From: Levilactobacillus andaensis
Lineage (GTDB): Bacteria; Bacillota; Bacilli; Lactobacillales; Lactobacillaceae
Length of the DNA: 64,000 nt
NCBI RefSeq assembly: GCF_016861695.1
Contig: NZ_BOLP01000005.1
Coordinates: forward strand, 186,001 to 250,000
Reading direction: 5' to 3'
Both the position numbers and the translations under genes were made by a program. Position 1 is the stretch's first letter; every line of letters starts with the position of its first letter. Of this stretch, positions 1 to 10,738 are shown in pieces. Under the pieces are notes generated by a model. That model made no database searches. It was not told the origin of the DNA and saw nothing but the letters and a program-made list of their open reading frames with translations.

Positions 1-1238
<1,238 letters not shown>

Positions 1239-1335
1239 TCATTCGTTCGTTAGCAACGGCCACTTTCTGCCGTGATGTCGCACTTGTTACTAGTATACCT
1301 AAAAGTGACGGCTACGCCAATTCTTTTTATAAATG

Positions 1336-1377
1336 AAACCGCCACCAATGGCTAAATAGTCGGGTTGGTGGCGGTTT
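1336..1377 (-). terminator. Rho-independent terminator after the tautomerase gene
   Basis: A perfect 13-bp inverted repeat (1336-1348 with 1365-1377, core CCGCCACCAA/TTGGTGGCGG) is followed on the minus strand by an AT-rich stretch. It ends the tautomerase transcript and insulates glpK. Confidence 0.8.
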
Positions 1378-1396
1378 ATAAGTTTTTCTGTAAAAT

Positions 1397-1585
1397 TTAC
1401 TTTTCGTCGCTCTTCAAAACGCCGGCCACACCGTAACGGTTAGGTTGCATTTCGCGTAAGATGACGTGGACGTGTTCAGCTGGGGCACCGGTGTTCTTGG
1501 TCACAGCAGTGGTCACGTCTTGAACTAAGGCTTTGAGTTGGTCTTGTGAACGGCCAGCGATTAAATCAATGTTGACAATTGGCAT
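1397..1585 (-). CDS. 4-oxalocrotonate tautomerase family protein
   Basis: A 62-residue protein of the tautomerase superfamily, which uses an N-terminal proline as general base after removal of Met1. The sequence begins MPIVNIDLIAGRS, with Pro2 (mature Pro1) and the expected beta-strand. Arg residues near 11 and 38-39 (ILREM) fit the family's substrate-binding arginines, and the length is that of the 4-OT subgroup. It is probably a homohexamer. The start has an AAGGGAT ribosome site. It is monocistronic, with its own terminator downstream. The physiological substrate in lactobacilli is unknown, so no pathway is assigned. Confidence 0.92.
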   Translation of the reverse strand: MPIVNIDLIAGRSQDQLKALVQDVTTAVTKNTGAPAEHVHVILREMQPNRYGVAGVLKSDEK

Positions 1586-1657
1586 TTAAATTCGATCCCT
1601 TCTCTATGTGAATAGTATCATTATACCGGTTCGGGCCTGTTGGGGCAATTCTCTTAC

Positions 1658-2554
1658 CTATTTTTGTTCGGTGGTCTGCTTCAACTTCAGCTGTTCCCGT
1701 TCATTATAGAAGTTGCCTTCAATGTCGACGGTGCTGACCAGGTTGACAAAGGCATGGGGGTCGATGCTCTTGACCGCGTGCTCCAATGCATAAAGTTCAT
1801 ACCGCGAAATAACGGTCATTAGGACGACGCTGTCCTGGCGGGTGTACGCGCCAAACGAGGGCATGACCGTAATTCCCCGAATCAACGTCTTGTTCAACTC
1901 ACTAATGACGGCATCCTGCTGCGTGGTGACGATGAAGGCTGTCAGCTTCTGGTGCCCGGTATGAATGCTGTCGACCACCCGCGACATTGCATAAATTGAG
2001 ATAATCGTGTATAAAGCACTCGGCCAACCAAATAGAAAGCCGGCTAAGATGACGATGCTAAAGTTGATCATCATCATGAGCGTCCCAATCGTTCTCCCAG
2101 TCGTCTGTTCAAGAACCACGGCGACGATGTCCATCCCCCCGGTCGAGAACCCATTTTTCAACGGGTAGGCCACACCGACCCCCGTCAAGATTCCCCCAAA
2201 CAGTGCCGCCAGCAACGGGTTATTCGAGATGTTGTTGACCGGGATCACGATGGCCAGGACCGATGTCAGGACCGCCACGAAGATTGAGTAGATCGTGAAC
2301 CCCCGGCCAACCTTGAACCAGCCTAAAATCCCAATGGGCACGTTGAACAGCAGGATGAACCACCCAGTGCTCAGATGAATGCCGCCCATCTGCAGGAGCG
2401 TTGCGATGATCTGTGAGATCCCGTTGATCCCGGCACTGAAAATCTTGCCCGGAACCAGGAACTCATTCAGGGCGAGCGCCGTAATAGCCGCCGACCCCAG
2501 CATAATTAGGAGGTGTTTTCCCACCTCACGCTTATTTTCTAACATAATTCTCAT
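1658..2554 (-). CDS. YitT/DUF2179 family membrane protein
   Basis: An integral membrane protein of about 298 residues, with five to six hydrophobic helices in the first two-thirds and a soluble C-terminal DUF2179-like domain (from about AFIVTTQQDAVISELN to the end). The glycine-rich segment KNGFSTGGMDIVA is typical of the family. I chose ATG 2554 because AAAGAGG lies just upstream; an in-frame ATG at 2590 (adding MMKADYSRKRRK) has no ribosome site. The function of YitT proteins is not established; they are often called uncharacterised transporters. It ends 72 bp upstream of the tautomerase start, and both lie on the minus strand. Confidence 0.9.
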   Translation of the reverse strand: MRIMLENKREVGKHLLIMLGSAAITALALNEFLVPGKIFSAGINGISQIIATLLQMGGIHLSTGWFILLFNVPIGILGWFKVGRGFTIYSIFVAVLTSVLAIVIPVNNISNNPLLAALFGGILTGVGVAYPLKNGFSTGGMDIVAVVLEQTTGRTIGTLMMMINFSIVILAGFLFGWPSALYTIISIYAMSRVVDSIHTGHQKLTAFIVTTQQDAVISELNKTLIRGITVMPSFGAYTRQDSVVLMTVISRYELYALEHAVKSIDPHAFVNLVSTVDIEGNFYNEREQLKLKQTTEQK

Positions 2555-2824
2555 TTTTCGCCTCTTTCTCGAATAATCCGCTTTCATCATTTAACCACAT
2601 CAACCGGCCGATGACTAGCGGAAGCACGCGCTTGGCGTTTATTTTATCTTTGACCTTGTTAGCTAAGGATACACTATTTTCCGCATAATGATGTATAAAT
2701 ATTTACTTTTATGAGAATAATAAACAAAATAATTAAAGTTGCCCTGAAATCACCTCGACAATCCAGCAAACATGCTAGAATGGAGGTTGTAATTTTATTC
2801 AAAAAATGAGAAAGGAGTGCTCCC

Positions 2825-4240
2825 ATGAACTATTCCGCTTGTACTAGCATTTTAATTGGGGCTAAGGCCACCATGGATGGGTCGGTCATCATTGGCCGCA
2901 ACGAAGACGCCAAAGCCGCTTGGCCTAAGCATTTCGTCGTTCACCCTGCCAAAACAGCCACCACCCCCCAACAATTTGTCAGCACGGACAACGGCTTCAC
3001 CATGCCCTTGCCCACCCACGCTGCGAAATACACGGCAACCCCCGAATGGACCGATAAATATGGTCTCTTTGAGGAAGACGGTATCAACGAATATGGCGTG
3101 GCCATGAGCGCGACTGAAAGTACCTATTCTAATGAACGGGTTTTGGGTGCCGACCCCTTAGTCAAGGACGGTATCGGCGAGGAAGCGATGGTCACCGTTG
3201 TTTTGCCTTACGTCAAGACCGCGCGTGAAGGCGTCGCTCGGCTCGGCCAACTCATCGAACTGTATGGCACCAGCGAGTCTAACGGGATTCTGTTTGCCGA
3301 CCAACAGGAAGCCTGGTACCTGGAAACGGGCGCGGGCCACTACTGGGTCGCCCAACGGATTCCGGACAACGGGTACGCCGTGATTGCCAATCAAATGGCC
3401 ATTCAAGCCATCGACTTCAATGATCCGACCAACTTCATGTTCGCTCGTCATCTACAGGATTTCGTCGCTGAAAATCACCTGAATCCACACAGCGACCGCT
3501 TCATTTGGCGTGAGATCTTCGGGACGCAGGATCAATCCGACCTGTACTACAACACCCCCCGGGTCTGGTACGGGCAACAAGTTTTGACGCCCGCCGTTCA
3601 GCAGGAACCGCAATCCTTCACGCTGCCCTTCATCCAATACGCCGATCATTTATTGGCTGTGGATGACGCGCAGGCTTTCTTGAGCAGTCACTACGAGGAA
3701 ACGCCCTATGATCCCGTGGGTGCGGGAACGGATGAACAAAAGCACCGATTCCGGCCAATCAGTCTGGCCAAGACACAGGAATCACACGTCTTACAGCTAC
3801 GACCGAACATGGAACCAGCTTTAGCCGGGATTCAGTGGCTGGCAATGGGTGTGGCCGCACAAAGCGTCTACGTGCCCTTCTACACCGGTATCGATGAGAC
3901 ACCTGCCGCCTATCACCTGGGCGCAGCGACTTACGATGCCGAATCGGCCTACTGGGTCTACAAGCTCGTCAGCGTGCTGTTAGACGCCCACTACCATGAG
4001 GCTTGGCCAACGGTAAGTGCCGTGCAAAAGGACTTGCGGATTGCCTTTAAACAGTCCGTCCAGCACACGGATGCGGTCGCTTCACAGCTGACCGGTCCAG
4101 AACTTAGCCATTATTTAACGCAACAAGCAACCGCGAACGCCGCATTGGGAATTCGGCGCTACCGGGAGTTAGCGGCGACCTTGATTACTCAGGCCACCGA
4201 TTTAGGGCCTTTGAACTATCAACAAGACCTCAATTTATAA
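2825..4240 (+). CDS. pepD: C69 family dipeptidase (PepD type)
   Basis: A cytoplasmic dipeptidase of 471 residues, the usual size for the Ntn-hydrolase family C69. The N terminus is short before the nucleophile: MNYSACTSILIG places Cys6 where PepD enzymes carry the autoprocessed catalytic cysteine. GSVIIGRNEDA follows at residues 19-29, with the conserved Arg-Asn-Glu-Asp. GAKYTA.. and NEYGVAMSATES match family motifs. Ribosome site AAAGGAG lies 9 nt before ATG. The stop is 42 bp before the start of an amino-acid permease, so the two probably form a peptide-use operon: dipeptide hydrolysis plus amino-acid exchange. Confidence 0.93.
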   Translation: MNYSACTSILIGAKATMDGSVIIGRNEDAKAAWPKHFVVHPAKTATTPQQFVSTDNGFTMPLPTHAAKYTATPEWTDKYGLFEEDGINEYGVAMSATESTYSNERVLGADPLVKDGIGEEAMVTVVLPYVKTAREGVARLGQLIELYGTSESNGILFADQQEAWYLETGAGHYWVAQRIPDNGYAVIANQMAIQAIDFNDPTNFMFARHLQDFVAENHLNPHSDRFIWREIFGTQDQSDLYYNTPRVWYGQQVLTPAVQQEPQSFTLPFIQYADHLLAVDDAQAFLSSHYEETPYDPVGAGTDEQKHRFRPISLAKTQESHVLQLRPNMEPALAGIQWLAMGVAAQSVYVPFYTGIDETPAAYHLGAATYDAESAYWVYKLVSVLLDAHYHEAWPTVSAVQKDLRIAFKQSVQHTDAVASQLTGPELSHYLTQQATANAALGIRRYRELAATLITQATDLGPLNYQQDLNL

Positions 4241-4282
4241 TCAACGGTGAACCCGCTTCACCAATAAATGGGAGATAAAACA

Positions 4283-5791
4283 ATGGAAAACCAGAAAAAG
4301 ATTAAATTATCCAATTTAATCTTGATGATCTTTACGGCCATTTACGGCTTCGCTAACACGACAGTCGCCTATGACCAAATGGGTTACGCAAGTATCATTT
4401 GGTACGTTCTCGCCGCCTTACTATTTTTCTTGCCTAGCGCGATGATGCTAGCGGAATACGGGTCGGCATTTAAGGAGGCTAAGGGGGGCATTTACTCCTG
4501 GTTAGCCGGTTCCATCGGTGAAAAATGGGCCTTCATTGGGACCTTCATCTGGCTGTCATCCTGGATCATTTGGATGCTATCGACCTCGACGAAGGTTTGG
4601 ATCCCACTTTCCACGTTAATTTCCGGGAGTGACCAGACGCAGACATGGTCGATCTTAGGCCTGAGCTCAACGCAAACGGTCGGCCTCCTCGGAATCGTTT
4701 GGATCTTGACCGTGACGTTCTTCGCAACGCGTGGGGTGAACTCCATCGCTAAGATTTCCTCATTGGGTGGGATCTTCGTGATGTTCCTGACCGCCCTGTT
4801 CTTCGTGGCCAGCATCGTCATCGTCATTTTAAATCACGGCCAATTGGCAGAACCTATCAACGGGATTCACAGCTTCATCTCCTCACCAAACCCGCAATTC
4901 TCCTCGCCAATGGCGCTCATGTCCTTCGTGACGTACGCGGTCTTCGCTTACGCCGGCATGGAATCCATGGGTGGGATTACGGATAGCATGGACAAACCAG
5001 AAAAGACTTTCCCTAAGGGCTTGATCATTTCGACGATTGCCATCACTATCATGTACTCCCTGTCGATCTTCCTCTGGGGGATCAGCACCAACTGGAGTAG
5101 CGTCTTGGGTAAGAGCCAAGTTAACTTGGGGAACATTACCTACGTCCTGATGAACAACTTGGGACTTGTCTTGGGGAAGGCCATGGGCTTAAGCGCCGTC
5201 ACCTCCGCCACGATCGGTCACTGGTTGGCACGGCTGACTGGGTTGAGCATGTTCATGGCTTACCTGGGGTCCTTCTTCGTTCTGGTCTACTCACCACTGA
5301 AGTCCTTCATCATGGGCTCTTCACCAAAATTGTGGCCCAAGAAGATGACCAAACTGAACAAGGTCGGTATGCCAGCATACTCCATGTGGATTCAAGCCAT
5401 CGTGGTCGCCGTCTTCATTTTCCTGGTCGCCTTCGGAGGCTCCGCAGCCAACGAATTCTACCTGATTTTGACTGATATGGGGAACGTTTCGACGTCCTTC
5501 CCTTACCTGTTCTTGATTGGGGCCTTCCCATTCTTCAAACGTCGCCAAGACCTGGAACGGCCATTCGTCGTTTATAAGAACCGGGCCTTCACCAATACCG
5601 TTGTGACGGTCGTCTTAGTCATCTTGGTCGGCGGGATCGGCTTCACCTGTCTCCAACCAATCATGGATCACGACTACATGACCGCTTTCTGGACGATCAT
5701 CGGCCCAATCTTCTTCGGTGCCGTAGCCTGGATCTTCTACCACAACGCGCAAAAGCGTTCCGCTGAAGAAGCCGCTTCTAACGAAGATTAA
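4283..5791 (+). CDS. APC superfamily amino-acid permease, YjeM/GadC-like
   Basis: A polytopic membrane transporter of 502 residues with about 12 hydrophobic helices. It starts MENQKKIKLSNLILMIFTAI, with the conserved first helix and AEYGSAFKEAKGGIYSW after helix 2, as in the glutamate:GABA antiporter/YjeM branch of the APC superfamily. I chose ATG 4283 because GGGAGAT sits 7-8 nt upstream; the in-frame ATG 4268 lies upstream of that site. Substrate cannot be read from the sequence; an amino acid or an amino-acid/amine exchange is likely. It follows the C69 dipeptidase gene by 42 bp and ends in a strong terminator. Confidence 0.9.
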   Translation: MENQKKIKLSNLILMIFTAIYGFANTTVAYDQMGYASIIWYVLAALLFFLPSAMMLAEYGSAFKEAKGGIYSWLAGSIGEKWAFIGTFIWLSSWIIWMLSTSTKVWIPLSTLISGSDQTQTWSILGLSSTQTVGLLGIVWILTVTFFATRGVNSIAKISSLGGIFVMFLTALFFVASIVIVILNHGQLAEPINGIHSFISSPNPQFSSPMALMSFVTYAVFAYAGMESMGGITDSMDKPEKTFPKGLIISTIAITIMYSLSIFLWGISTNWSSVLGKSQVNLGNITYVLMNNLGLVLGKAMGLSAVTSATIGHWLARLTGLSMFMAYLGSFFVLVYSPLKSFIMGSSPKLWPKKMTKLNKVGMPAYSMWIQAIVVAVFIFLVAFGGSAANEFYLILTDMGNVSTSFPYLFLIGAFPFFKRRQDLERPFVVYKNRAFTNTVVTVVLVILVGGIGFTCLQPIMDHDYMTAFWTIIGPIFFGAVAWIFYHNAQKRSAEEAASNED

Positions 5792-5822
5792 GTTTAACAA
5801 TTGAATTAGCCGGTTAAAGATT

Positions 5823-5855
5823 AAGAGGAAACCTGAAGCTTGGGTTTCCTCTTTT
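5823..5855 (+). terminator. Terminator of the dipeptidase-permease operon
   Basis: Stem AAGAGGAAACC (5823-5833) pairs with GGGTTTCCTC (5842-5851) and is followed by TTTT. Confidence 0.85.
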
Positions 5856-6277
5856 GGCGTCTTAATGGTTAATGCAACTATCAGCAGTTCTGCTTGGTAT
5901 GGGAAGTTCATGTTCTCCCCCGGACCCGATTAACTTGGGGTCCTGACAATAGATGCTTGTTACAATCTTTGCTTTATTTCAAAGCATCGCCCCCAATAAG
6001 AGTTGTCCTAATTCCGTTTGAAAAGCACCTGATTTTTCGTCCCAGCGGTCTAAAAATCAAGTTGCCAAAAGGCTGATATATCAACGTATTCTTCATGTCT
6101 TCAAAGTGAAGCTTTAAGATTTTGCCTAAATGTTGTATAGCTAAAGAAGGAGGTATTTACGCAACGGTTTAGAGTTGCTTGACGGTTATTTGTTGCGGGA
6201 GAAATGCTTTACAATTTTTCCGTAGACTATTCAGATAACACTTAGAACTTAATGCCGTAGATTTTGATGCTTTTTTT
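5856..6277. other. Intergenic stretch without a recognisable gene
   Basis: About 420 bp with no convincing open frame on either strand. A perfect AAGGAGG site at 6148-6154 is not followed by a start codon at useful distance, which may mark a decayed small gene. A promoter for the small membrane protein downstream is expected here, but I could not single one out. Confidence 0.4.
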
Positions 6278-6292
6278 AGGAGGAGAATTATC

Positions 6293-6475
6293 ATGGATGA
6301 AGGTTCAGCACCAAGGCTTGTTATTCTGGGATTCTTAATTACCATGGGGATTTTTGCGATTTTTGATTCACCACTGTTTAGTCTTAATCAAGTGATGGGC
6401 GTCATTGGCGTGATTCTACTCACGGGCGTGTTCATTTACAATTTAAAGATAGCGAAACAGGCTTCAAATAAGTAA
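6293..6475 (+). CDS. Small two-helix membrane protein, unknown
   Basis: A 60-residue protein (MDEGSAPRLVILGFLITMG...) with two hydrophobic segments at about residues 8-25 and 34-52, joined by SPLFSLNQ and ending in a basic tail KIAKQASNK. I do not recognise a family. It is credible as a gene because AGGAGG lies 9 nt before ATG and a hairpin terminator follows. It precedes a membrane-anchored XRE regulator but has its own terminator, so the two are separate transcripts. Confidence 0.7.
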   Translation: MDEGSAPRLVILGFLITMGIFAIFDSPLFSLNQVMGVIGVILLTGVFIYNLKIAKQASNK

Positions 6476-6522
6476 GGACTGGATGTCGCTCAATTTTGAA
6501 AAATACCAGCGGCTCTATAACG

Positions 6523-6566
6523 GTTGGAATATTCTCACCGAATTTGCGAGAGTATCCCAACTTTTT
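6523..6566 (+). terminator. Terminator after the small membrane protein gene
   Basis: A stem with G-U pairs (GTTGGAATATTCTC against GAGAGTATCCCAAC) is followed by TTTTT at 6562-6566. Confidence 0.65.
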
Positions 6567-6637
6567 CATCTGTAGATGGTTTTTAAATGCCGATTTGTAG
6601 GGTACACTTATAAAAGAAACGGGGGTGAGTTAACGAC

Positions 6638-7264
6638 ATGGATTTATCAGAAAAGCTAAAATTTTGTCGCACTAACGCCAAACTCACTCAAAAACAAGTG
6701 GCCGACCAGTTGAATGTGTCGCGCAAGACGATCTCCGGCTGGGAAAACGGCCACAGTTATCCTGATACCGCCAGCATTGTTAAGCTTAGCGATATTTACG
6801 ACATCTCACTCGATGACCTCTTACGTGACGATAGATTGCTAGAATACTACCGTGAACAGGATCATGCTCAGACGGCTAATCATAAAATTCTGATTGGGAG
6901 TTACTATCTAAACCTGATGCTATGGCTACTCAGTTACATCGAGTTTTTTCGACCGGCCGGCTTCCATTCGCCCCTTATCCCACTCTTATTGTTAATCAAC
7001 GTCATCGTTTATTTGACTCATTTTTCGGATTGGAAGCGTTTCCGAAAAATGACATACACCATCAAAGCTGTTGTGGTTTTTATCTTCATTTTAATAGGAC
7101 ATATCGCCCTCAATGCAATGGATTCAAGCTTTTTGAACTACTTGAGTCAAGCTGAATTACATTTTCTAGTTGGATTTGTTATGGGCCGTCTGTTACTAAT
7201 CATTTTAATCTCACTTAGCCTTGAAATCTTGCTATTCTTCCGGCCTGTTGCTAGAAATGGCTAG
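6638..7264 (+). CDS. XRE-family regulator with C-terminal membrane helices
   Basis: A 208-residue protein. Residues 1-62 form a helix-turn-helix of the XRE/Cro type (KLTQKQVADQLNVSRKTISGWENG), followed by the usual SDIYDISLDDLL linker. Residues ~85-200 hold four hydrophobic helices. This architecture is common in Lactobacillales and suggests membrane-tethered sensing; the signal and targets are unknown. The GGGGGTGA ribosome site lies 10 nt before ATG. It is convergent with kup and they share a hairpin terminator. Confidence 0.88.
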   Translation: MDLSEKLKFCRTNAKLTQKQVADQLNVSRKTISGWENGHSYPDTASIVKLSDIYDISLDDLLRDDRLLEYYREQDHAQTANHKILIGSYYLNLMLWLLSYIEFFRPAGFHSPLIPLLLLINVIVYLTHFSDWKRFRKMTYTIKAVVVFIFILIGHIALNAMDSSFLNYLSQAELHFLVGFVMGRLLLIILISLSLEILLFFRPVARNG

Positions 7265-7297
7265 CACCAAGCGTATAGTTTGTATCCAACAGACAAA

Positions 7298-7329
7298 CCC
7301 CGCTCTAACACAATTACGTTAGAGCGGGG
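7298..7329. terminator. Bidirectional terminator between the XRE regulator and kup
   Basis: A perfect 12-bp stem (CCCCGCTCTAAC with GTTAGAGCGGGG, 8-nt loop) lies between two convergent genes. T-rich sequence follows on both sides. Confidence 0.85.
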
Positions 7330-7352
7330 CTATTTTGTGATCATCAAATTTT

Positions 7353-9347
7353 TCAGCGCTGCCGGCGTAACGTCCGGTCCGGTTGCTGACCGATAAACAA
7401 CGGCACCTTTTCCTCGACCACATCACTAAATTCCAGGCCATACCAGCGTTGCGGCGACAACGTAATCCGCTGTAACAAGAGTCGCCCGCCAATCAACAGA
7501 CGGTCCAACGGGGGCAAGTCGCCCTGCACACCGAGGTCTTGGAACTGTTGATTGAGCATGACAAATTTAAAGTTACCAACCCGCCGGAAAGGGATGCTGG
7601 AGTAGCGCGGCGTCTGGTCGCCCAGCACACCCTCATTTAGCAGGTCGTTAACGATTTGCCGCAAATAAACGTTTAGCCGCTGGGGTTTCTTGAAGCCCAG
7701 GTATAGCTGCACGTCCATCACGTTGCTGGTTCCCAGCGAGTTCACCGTGTAGGCGCACTCGTTGGGCGTGTCCGTCTCATTGACCGTGACGAACCAGTAG
7801 ACCCGCGCGCGCTTCGGTTGCTGATCCAAAATGGAATAGATGACCGCCCGCTTGATGCGATAGCTACTAGAAACTGGCGTGATGTAGACCAGATTCGTCG
7901 CAAACGTCGGCACCTGATCATCGTCACTCAGTCGTTCCAACTGTGGCACAAAGTCCAGCAGTGACACGTCCTCCGTTGCCTCCAAATGCGCGTCTCGCCG
8001 GCGATTTCCTGCGTACCAGAAGACCATGATGGTCAAGATGACCAGCGTGATCAATAGTGTGACGTACCCGCCATGAACAAATTTTGCCAGGCTGGCCAGT
8101 AAGAACAAACCCTCCAACAAGCCAAAACTGATGACGTACAGCCAGGCCAAGCGCTGATGATGGCGCTGAACCAGAAAGGCATGTAACAACAGCGTCGTCA
8201 TCAGCATGGTCACGGTAATCGCCAAGCCGTAAGCCGCCTCCATGTTGCTCGACGTCCGAAAATACCAGACGATGCTCAGCGTTACCACGCACAACAGCCA
8301 ATTCACGGTCGTGATATAGAGTTGACTCTTAACGTTACCGGGAAATTTAATGCGTAACCGCGGCAACAATTTTAACCCTATCGCTTCATGAACCAGCGTA
8401 TACGACCCGGTAATCAAGGCCTGCGACGCGATGATGGCGGCAATCGTGGCAATCAAGATGGCAAACCACTGCCAGCTCGCCGGCACCATCGCATAGAATG
8501 GATTCACCGGATGCGTGGCCGCCAGCTGGGTGCTGTGCCGGACCACCCAGGCACCTTGGCCGAGATAGCTGAGCATGAGCATGGCATAAACGAACGGCCA
8601 CGTGCCATAAATGTTGGGCCGCCCAACCTGCCCCATGTCCGAGTACAAGGCCTCGGCCCCGGTCGTTGCCAGAAAGATACTGCCCAAGATAAAGATGCCT
8701 TGATGATTGATCGGACTAAAGAGAAATTGCACCGCGTAGACCGGCGACAATGCTCGTAACATGCCGGGCACCCGGACCAAATTAATGAGGCCCACGAGTC
8801 CGATGAAACCAAACCATAACAACATTAGCGGCCCAAAAGACCGACCAACGCGTTCCGTCCCAAACCGTTGAATTAAAAAGAGGCCAAGGAGAATACCAGT
8901 AACGACCAGCAGGACCCACCCCTGGGCACTGCTAAAGTGAACGGGGCCTAAAGTTTGGCCCTTTAACCCCTCAATCGCCGAAGTCACCGTCACGGCTGGG
9001 GTCAGTGTCCCATCGGCAAGCAGCGCCGCCCCACCGATCAGTGCGGGGACAATCAGCCAGTTGGCGTGGGGGCGAACCAGCGCGTACAGGGCAAAGATGC
9101 CGCCCTCGTTACGGTTATCGGCACGCATGGCCAACAGAATATATTTCACAGTCGTAATCAGCATCAGCGTCCAAAAAATCAGCGAGATGCTGCCCAACAT
9201 AATCGGTGTTGCCGCCACCGCCTGCCGCCCCGTTTGATCAATAATGGCGTTCATCACGTACAGCGGTGACGTCCCAATGTCCCCGTACACGATTCCCAGT
9301 GTGATCAACATCCCCACACCAGACAATGCCCGCGTCGTGGTTCTCAT
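7353..9347 (-). CDS. kup: Kup-family potassium uptake transporter
   Basis: A membrane K+ transporter of 664 residues (K+/H+ symport in characterised Kup proteins). The family signature [15 protein letters not shown] is at the N terminus, followed by about 12 hydrophobic helices and a soluble C-terminal domain with [18 protein letters not shown] chose ATG 9347 because GGGAGGT lies 7 nt upstream; the open frame extends to 9440, but that region would place the ribosome site inside the coding sequence. The gene ends at a bidirectional terminator. The 110 bp upstream to the CRISPR-side terminator show no c-di-AMP (ydaO) riboswitch motif that I can recognise. Confidence 0.95.
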   Translation of the reverse strand: MRTTTRALSGVGMLITLGIVYGDIGTSPLYVMNAIIDQTGRQAVAATPIMLGSISLIFWTLMLITTVKYILLAMRADNRNEGGIFALYALVRPHANWLIVPALIGGAALLADGTLTPAVTVTSAIEGLKGQTLGPVHFSSAQGWVLLVVTGILLGLFLIQRFGTERVGRSFGPLMLLWFGFIGLVGLINLVRVPGMLRALSPVYAVQFLFSPINHQGIFILGSIFLATTGAEALYSDMGQVGRPNIYGTWPFVYAMLMLSYLGQGAWVVRHSTQLAATHPVNPFYAMVPASWQWFAILIATIAAIIASQALITGSYTLVHEAIGLKLLPRLRIKFPGNVKSQLYITTVNWLLCVVTLSIVWYFRTSSNMEAAYGLAITVTMLMTTLLLHAFLVQRHHQRLAWLYVISFGLLEGLFLLASLAKFVHGGYVTLLITLVILTIMVFWYAGNRRRDAHLEATEDVSLLDFVPQLERLSDDDQVPTFATNLVYITPVSSSYRIKRAVIYSILDQQPKRARVYWFVTVNETDTPNECAYTVNSLGTSNVMDVQLYLGFKKPQRLNVYLRQIVNDLLNEGVLGDQTPRYSSIPFRRVGNFKFVMLNQQFQDLGVQGDLPPLDRLLIGGRLLLQRITLSPQRWYGLEFSDVVEEKVPLFIGQQPDRTLRRQR

Positions 9348-9460
9348 GAGTCTGACCTCCCATCCCTTACTACTGGAGACCATCATAGGCATTTCCCACC
9401 AAAACCCCAACCAACCACCCGTGATTGAGTAAGTCACCAACCGAATTAGCGGGTAAAACG

Positions 9461-9500
9461 AAAAAAGTAGTGTCCGCCGGAGTTTTGGCGTACACTACTT
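9461..9500 (-). terminator. Terminator at the left border of the CRISPR island
   Basis: A 14-bp stem with one mismatch (9465-9478 with 9487-9500) is followed on the minus strand by TTTTTT. Because the cas operon and array 1 are read in this direction, it is probably where their long transcript stops before kup. Confidence 0.8.
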
Positions 9501-9532
9501 AGACTTGGGAATTGGGGCAAATGAAATGGACT

Positions 9533-9621
9533 TATCAACCCCACACCTGTGGGGGAACACATCATGGCTTGCGGAACTTAATTATTCACGTTAGGACCAC
9601 CCTTGTATATACGGGAAACAC
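9533..9621 (-). CRISPR. Decayed CRISPR unit: two degenerate repeats and one 33-nt spacer
   Basis: Bases 9533-9560 and 9594-9621 are diverged copies of the 28-nt type I-E repeat, separated by exactly 33 nt, the spacer length of both live arrays. The left copy carries a CCCCACA/TGTGGGG stem, unlike the CCCCGT/ACGGGG stem of the live repeats; the right one matches the live repeat at about 22 of 28 positions but has a broken stem. This is the old, leader-distal end of the locus, cut off from array 1 by a phage fragment. Its spacer overlaps in sequence with the one at 21990-22022. Confidence 0.85.
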
Positions 9622-10145
9622 TCAATATTCTTCTGAATTGAGGTGATGAACTTAAGCAGTTTGCTGGCATTGTCGATTGTTTGGTTATGGTCATTAGTAA
9701 CCAGCACCTCAACGATGTCTTTAGGGATATTAACGCCACTCGCATTGACACCATTGAGCGTTTCCTCAATAGTGTCACGCCGAACGAGCTTAGCTTCGAG
9801 TTCAGTAGCCTTCTTTTGCTCGGGCGTCTGTTCGACCGGCTTCTTGTTAGGCTTACCTTTGCGAAGTTTATCTAATTCGACTTGTGACTTGTTCAACTAT
9901 TTCTGGAGTGCGTTTTTTCTATCCCTGTTCCTTGCCGATTCGACCCTTTAGTTTTTCAATAATGCATCATTTTTACCATCACCATCTGGCTGTTCAGAAT
10001 CATCCTCTCCTTCAGGTTCGGTATTGTCACGGTCGGACTGTTTCTCCGTATTCTCTGGCAGGGTAGGATTATCATCTGAGTCAGGATTGGGATCCGTAAA
10101 GTACTGCAAATTCATTGGTAAAATTGTCTTTTCAAATCGTTTCAT
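9622..10145 (-). pseudogene. Phage capsid scaffolding protein (DUF4355-like), broken
   Basis: A remnant of a phage head-assembly scaffold gene. From ATG 10145 the frame reads MKRFEKTILPMNLQYFTDP, the usual opening of Firmicutes phage scaffolds, then an acidic Asp/Glu/Pro-rich stretch. It then frameshifts near 9955 (the segment KLKGRIGKEQG continues in another frame) and meets a TAG in place of a glutamine codon near 9898. The last third is open again (KSQVELDKLRKGKPNKKP ... DNASKLLKFITSIQKN, stop at 9591). The final residues of that frame are encoded by a CRISPR repeat, so homology ends at about 9622. Neighbours suggest a head-gene cluster whose capsid gene is missing. Confidence 0.8.
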
Positions 10146-10267
10146 GTCACTTACTCTTTTCGCCGTGGGAGGCCATACTCGGTTGTTTTTAAGACCGCAA
10201 ACAGGAAAAGAACCATTAAAAAAGCAATTTGCGATTAAAAAAACACTCGCTGAGGAGTGCAATCAAT

Positions 10268-10471
10268 TTATCGTTTAATTTTTCCTGATTTTATATCGGA
10301 CTGGATTTCAGCAAGAGCCTGTTCATAAGGAATACCCAAAATGTCAGCTATCTCTCGGGCACCCTCCTCAGGTGTAACCCGTTCTGTCACTTTAACAAAC
10401 GGAGTTTCATCTCGTACACCAATAGGAAGTGGACACTCTTTCTGTATCTTTTGTATTTCTGAGCAGTTCAT
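10268..10471 (-). CDS. Small phage protein, unknown
   Basis: A 67-residue protein (MNCSEIQKIQKECPLPIGVR...) with a predicted helical C-terminal half (VTPEEGAREIADILGIPYEQALAEI). I do not recognise the family. AGAGG lies 9 nt before ATG and overlaps the stop of the fragment upstream, the tight coupling typical of phage late operons. It lies between a truncated head-region gene and the scaffold remnant, so it is most likely a small head protein. Whether it is still expressed is doubtful. Confidence 0.6.
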   Translation of the reverse strand: MNCSEIQKIQKECPLPIGVRDETPFVKVTERVTPEEGAREIADILGIPYEQALAEIQSDIKSGKIKR

Positions 10472-10473
10472 TG

Positions 10474-10738
10474 CTAAAACCTCTTAACTTTAAAACCATA
10501 TTCTTTTCCAAATCTAGTATATGGCATATCTATGGTGTCACCAATGGAATAGCCCACGTTTTGCTCTGCTTTAATAAGTTTGTTAATTAGATTACTACTC
10601 GGTATTTTAGACGAGCACCCCGTATACGAATAGATACTACCGTTATTTCCAATAGTTAGTGTCTGTGTTACACCCTTACATCTTCCTGAAGAAAGTGTCT
10701 TAATGTCTCCAATGCTTGGTGACGTCCCATCCGGGTGA
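10474..10738 (-). pseudogene. C-terminal fragment of a phage head-region protein, cut by CRISPR array 1
   Basis: An open frame on the minus strand ends at TAG 10474-10476 and reads back without a start codon into the first repeat of array 1 at 10739. About 88 residues are phage-like (ending GDTIDMPYTRFGKEYGFKV). I cannot name the family from this stub. By position, upstream of a small protein and a scaffold, it would be the minor head (MuF-type) gene. The junction is exactly at the CRISPR repeat, so the gene was cut by rearrangement with the array rather than by point decay. Confidence 0.6.

Noticed and set aside
9348-9532. c-di-AMP (ydaO) riboswitch upstream of kup
   Set aside because: I could not find the conserved motif, and the space between the island terminator and kup is too short.
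9591-10262. Two intact small phage genes instead of one broken one
   Set aside because: The three segments join in frame order into one scaffold protein, interrupted by a frameshift and a TAG; the second 'gene' lacks a ribosome site.
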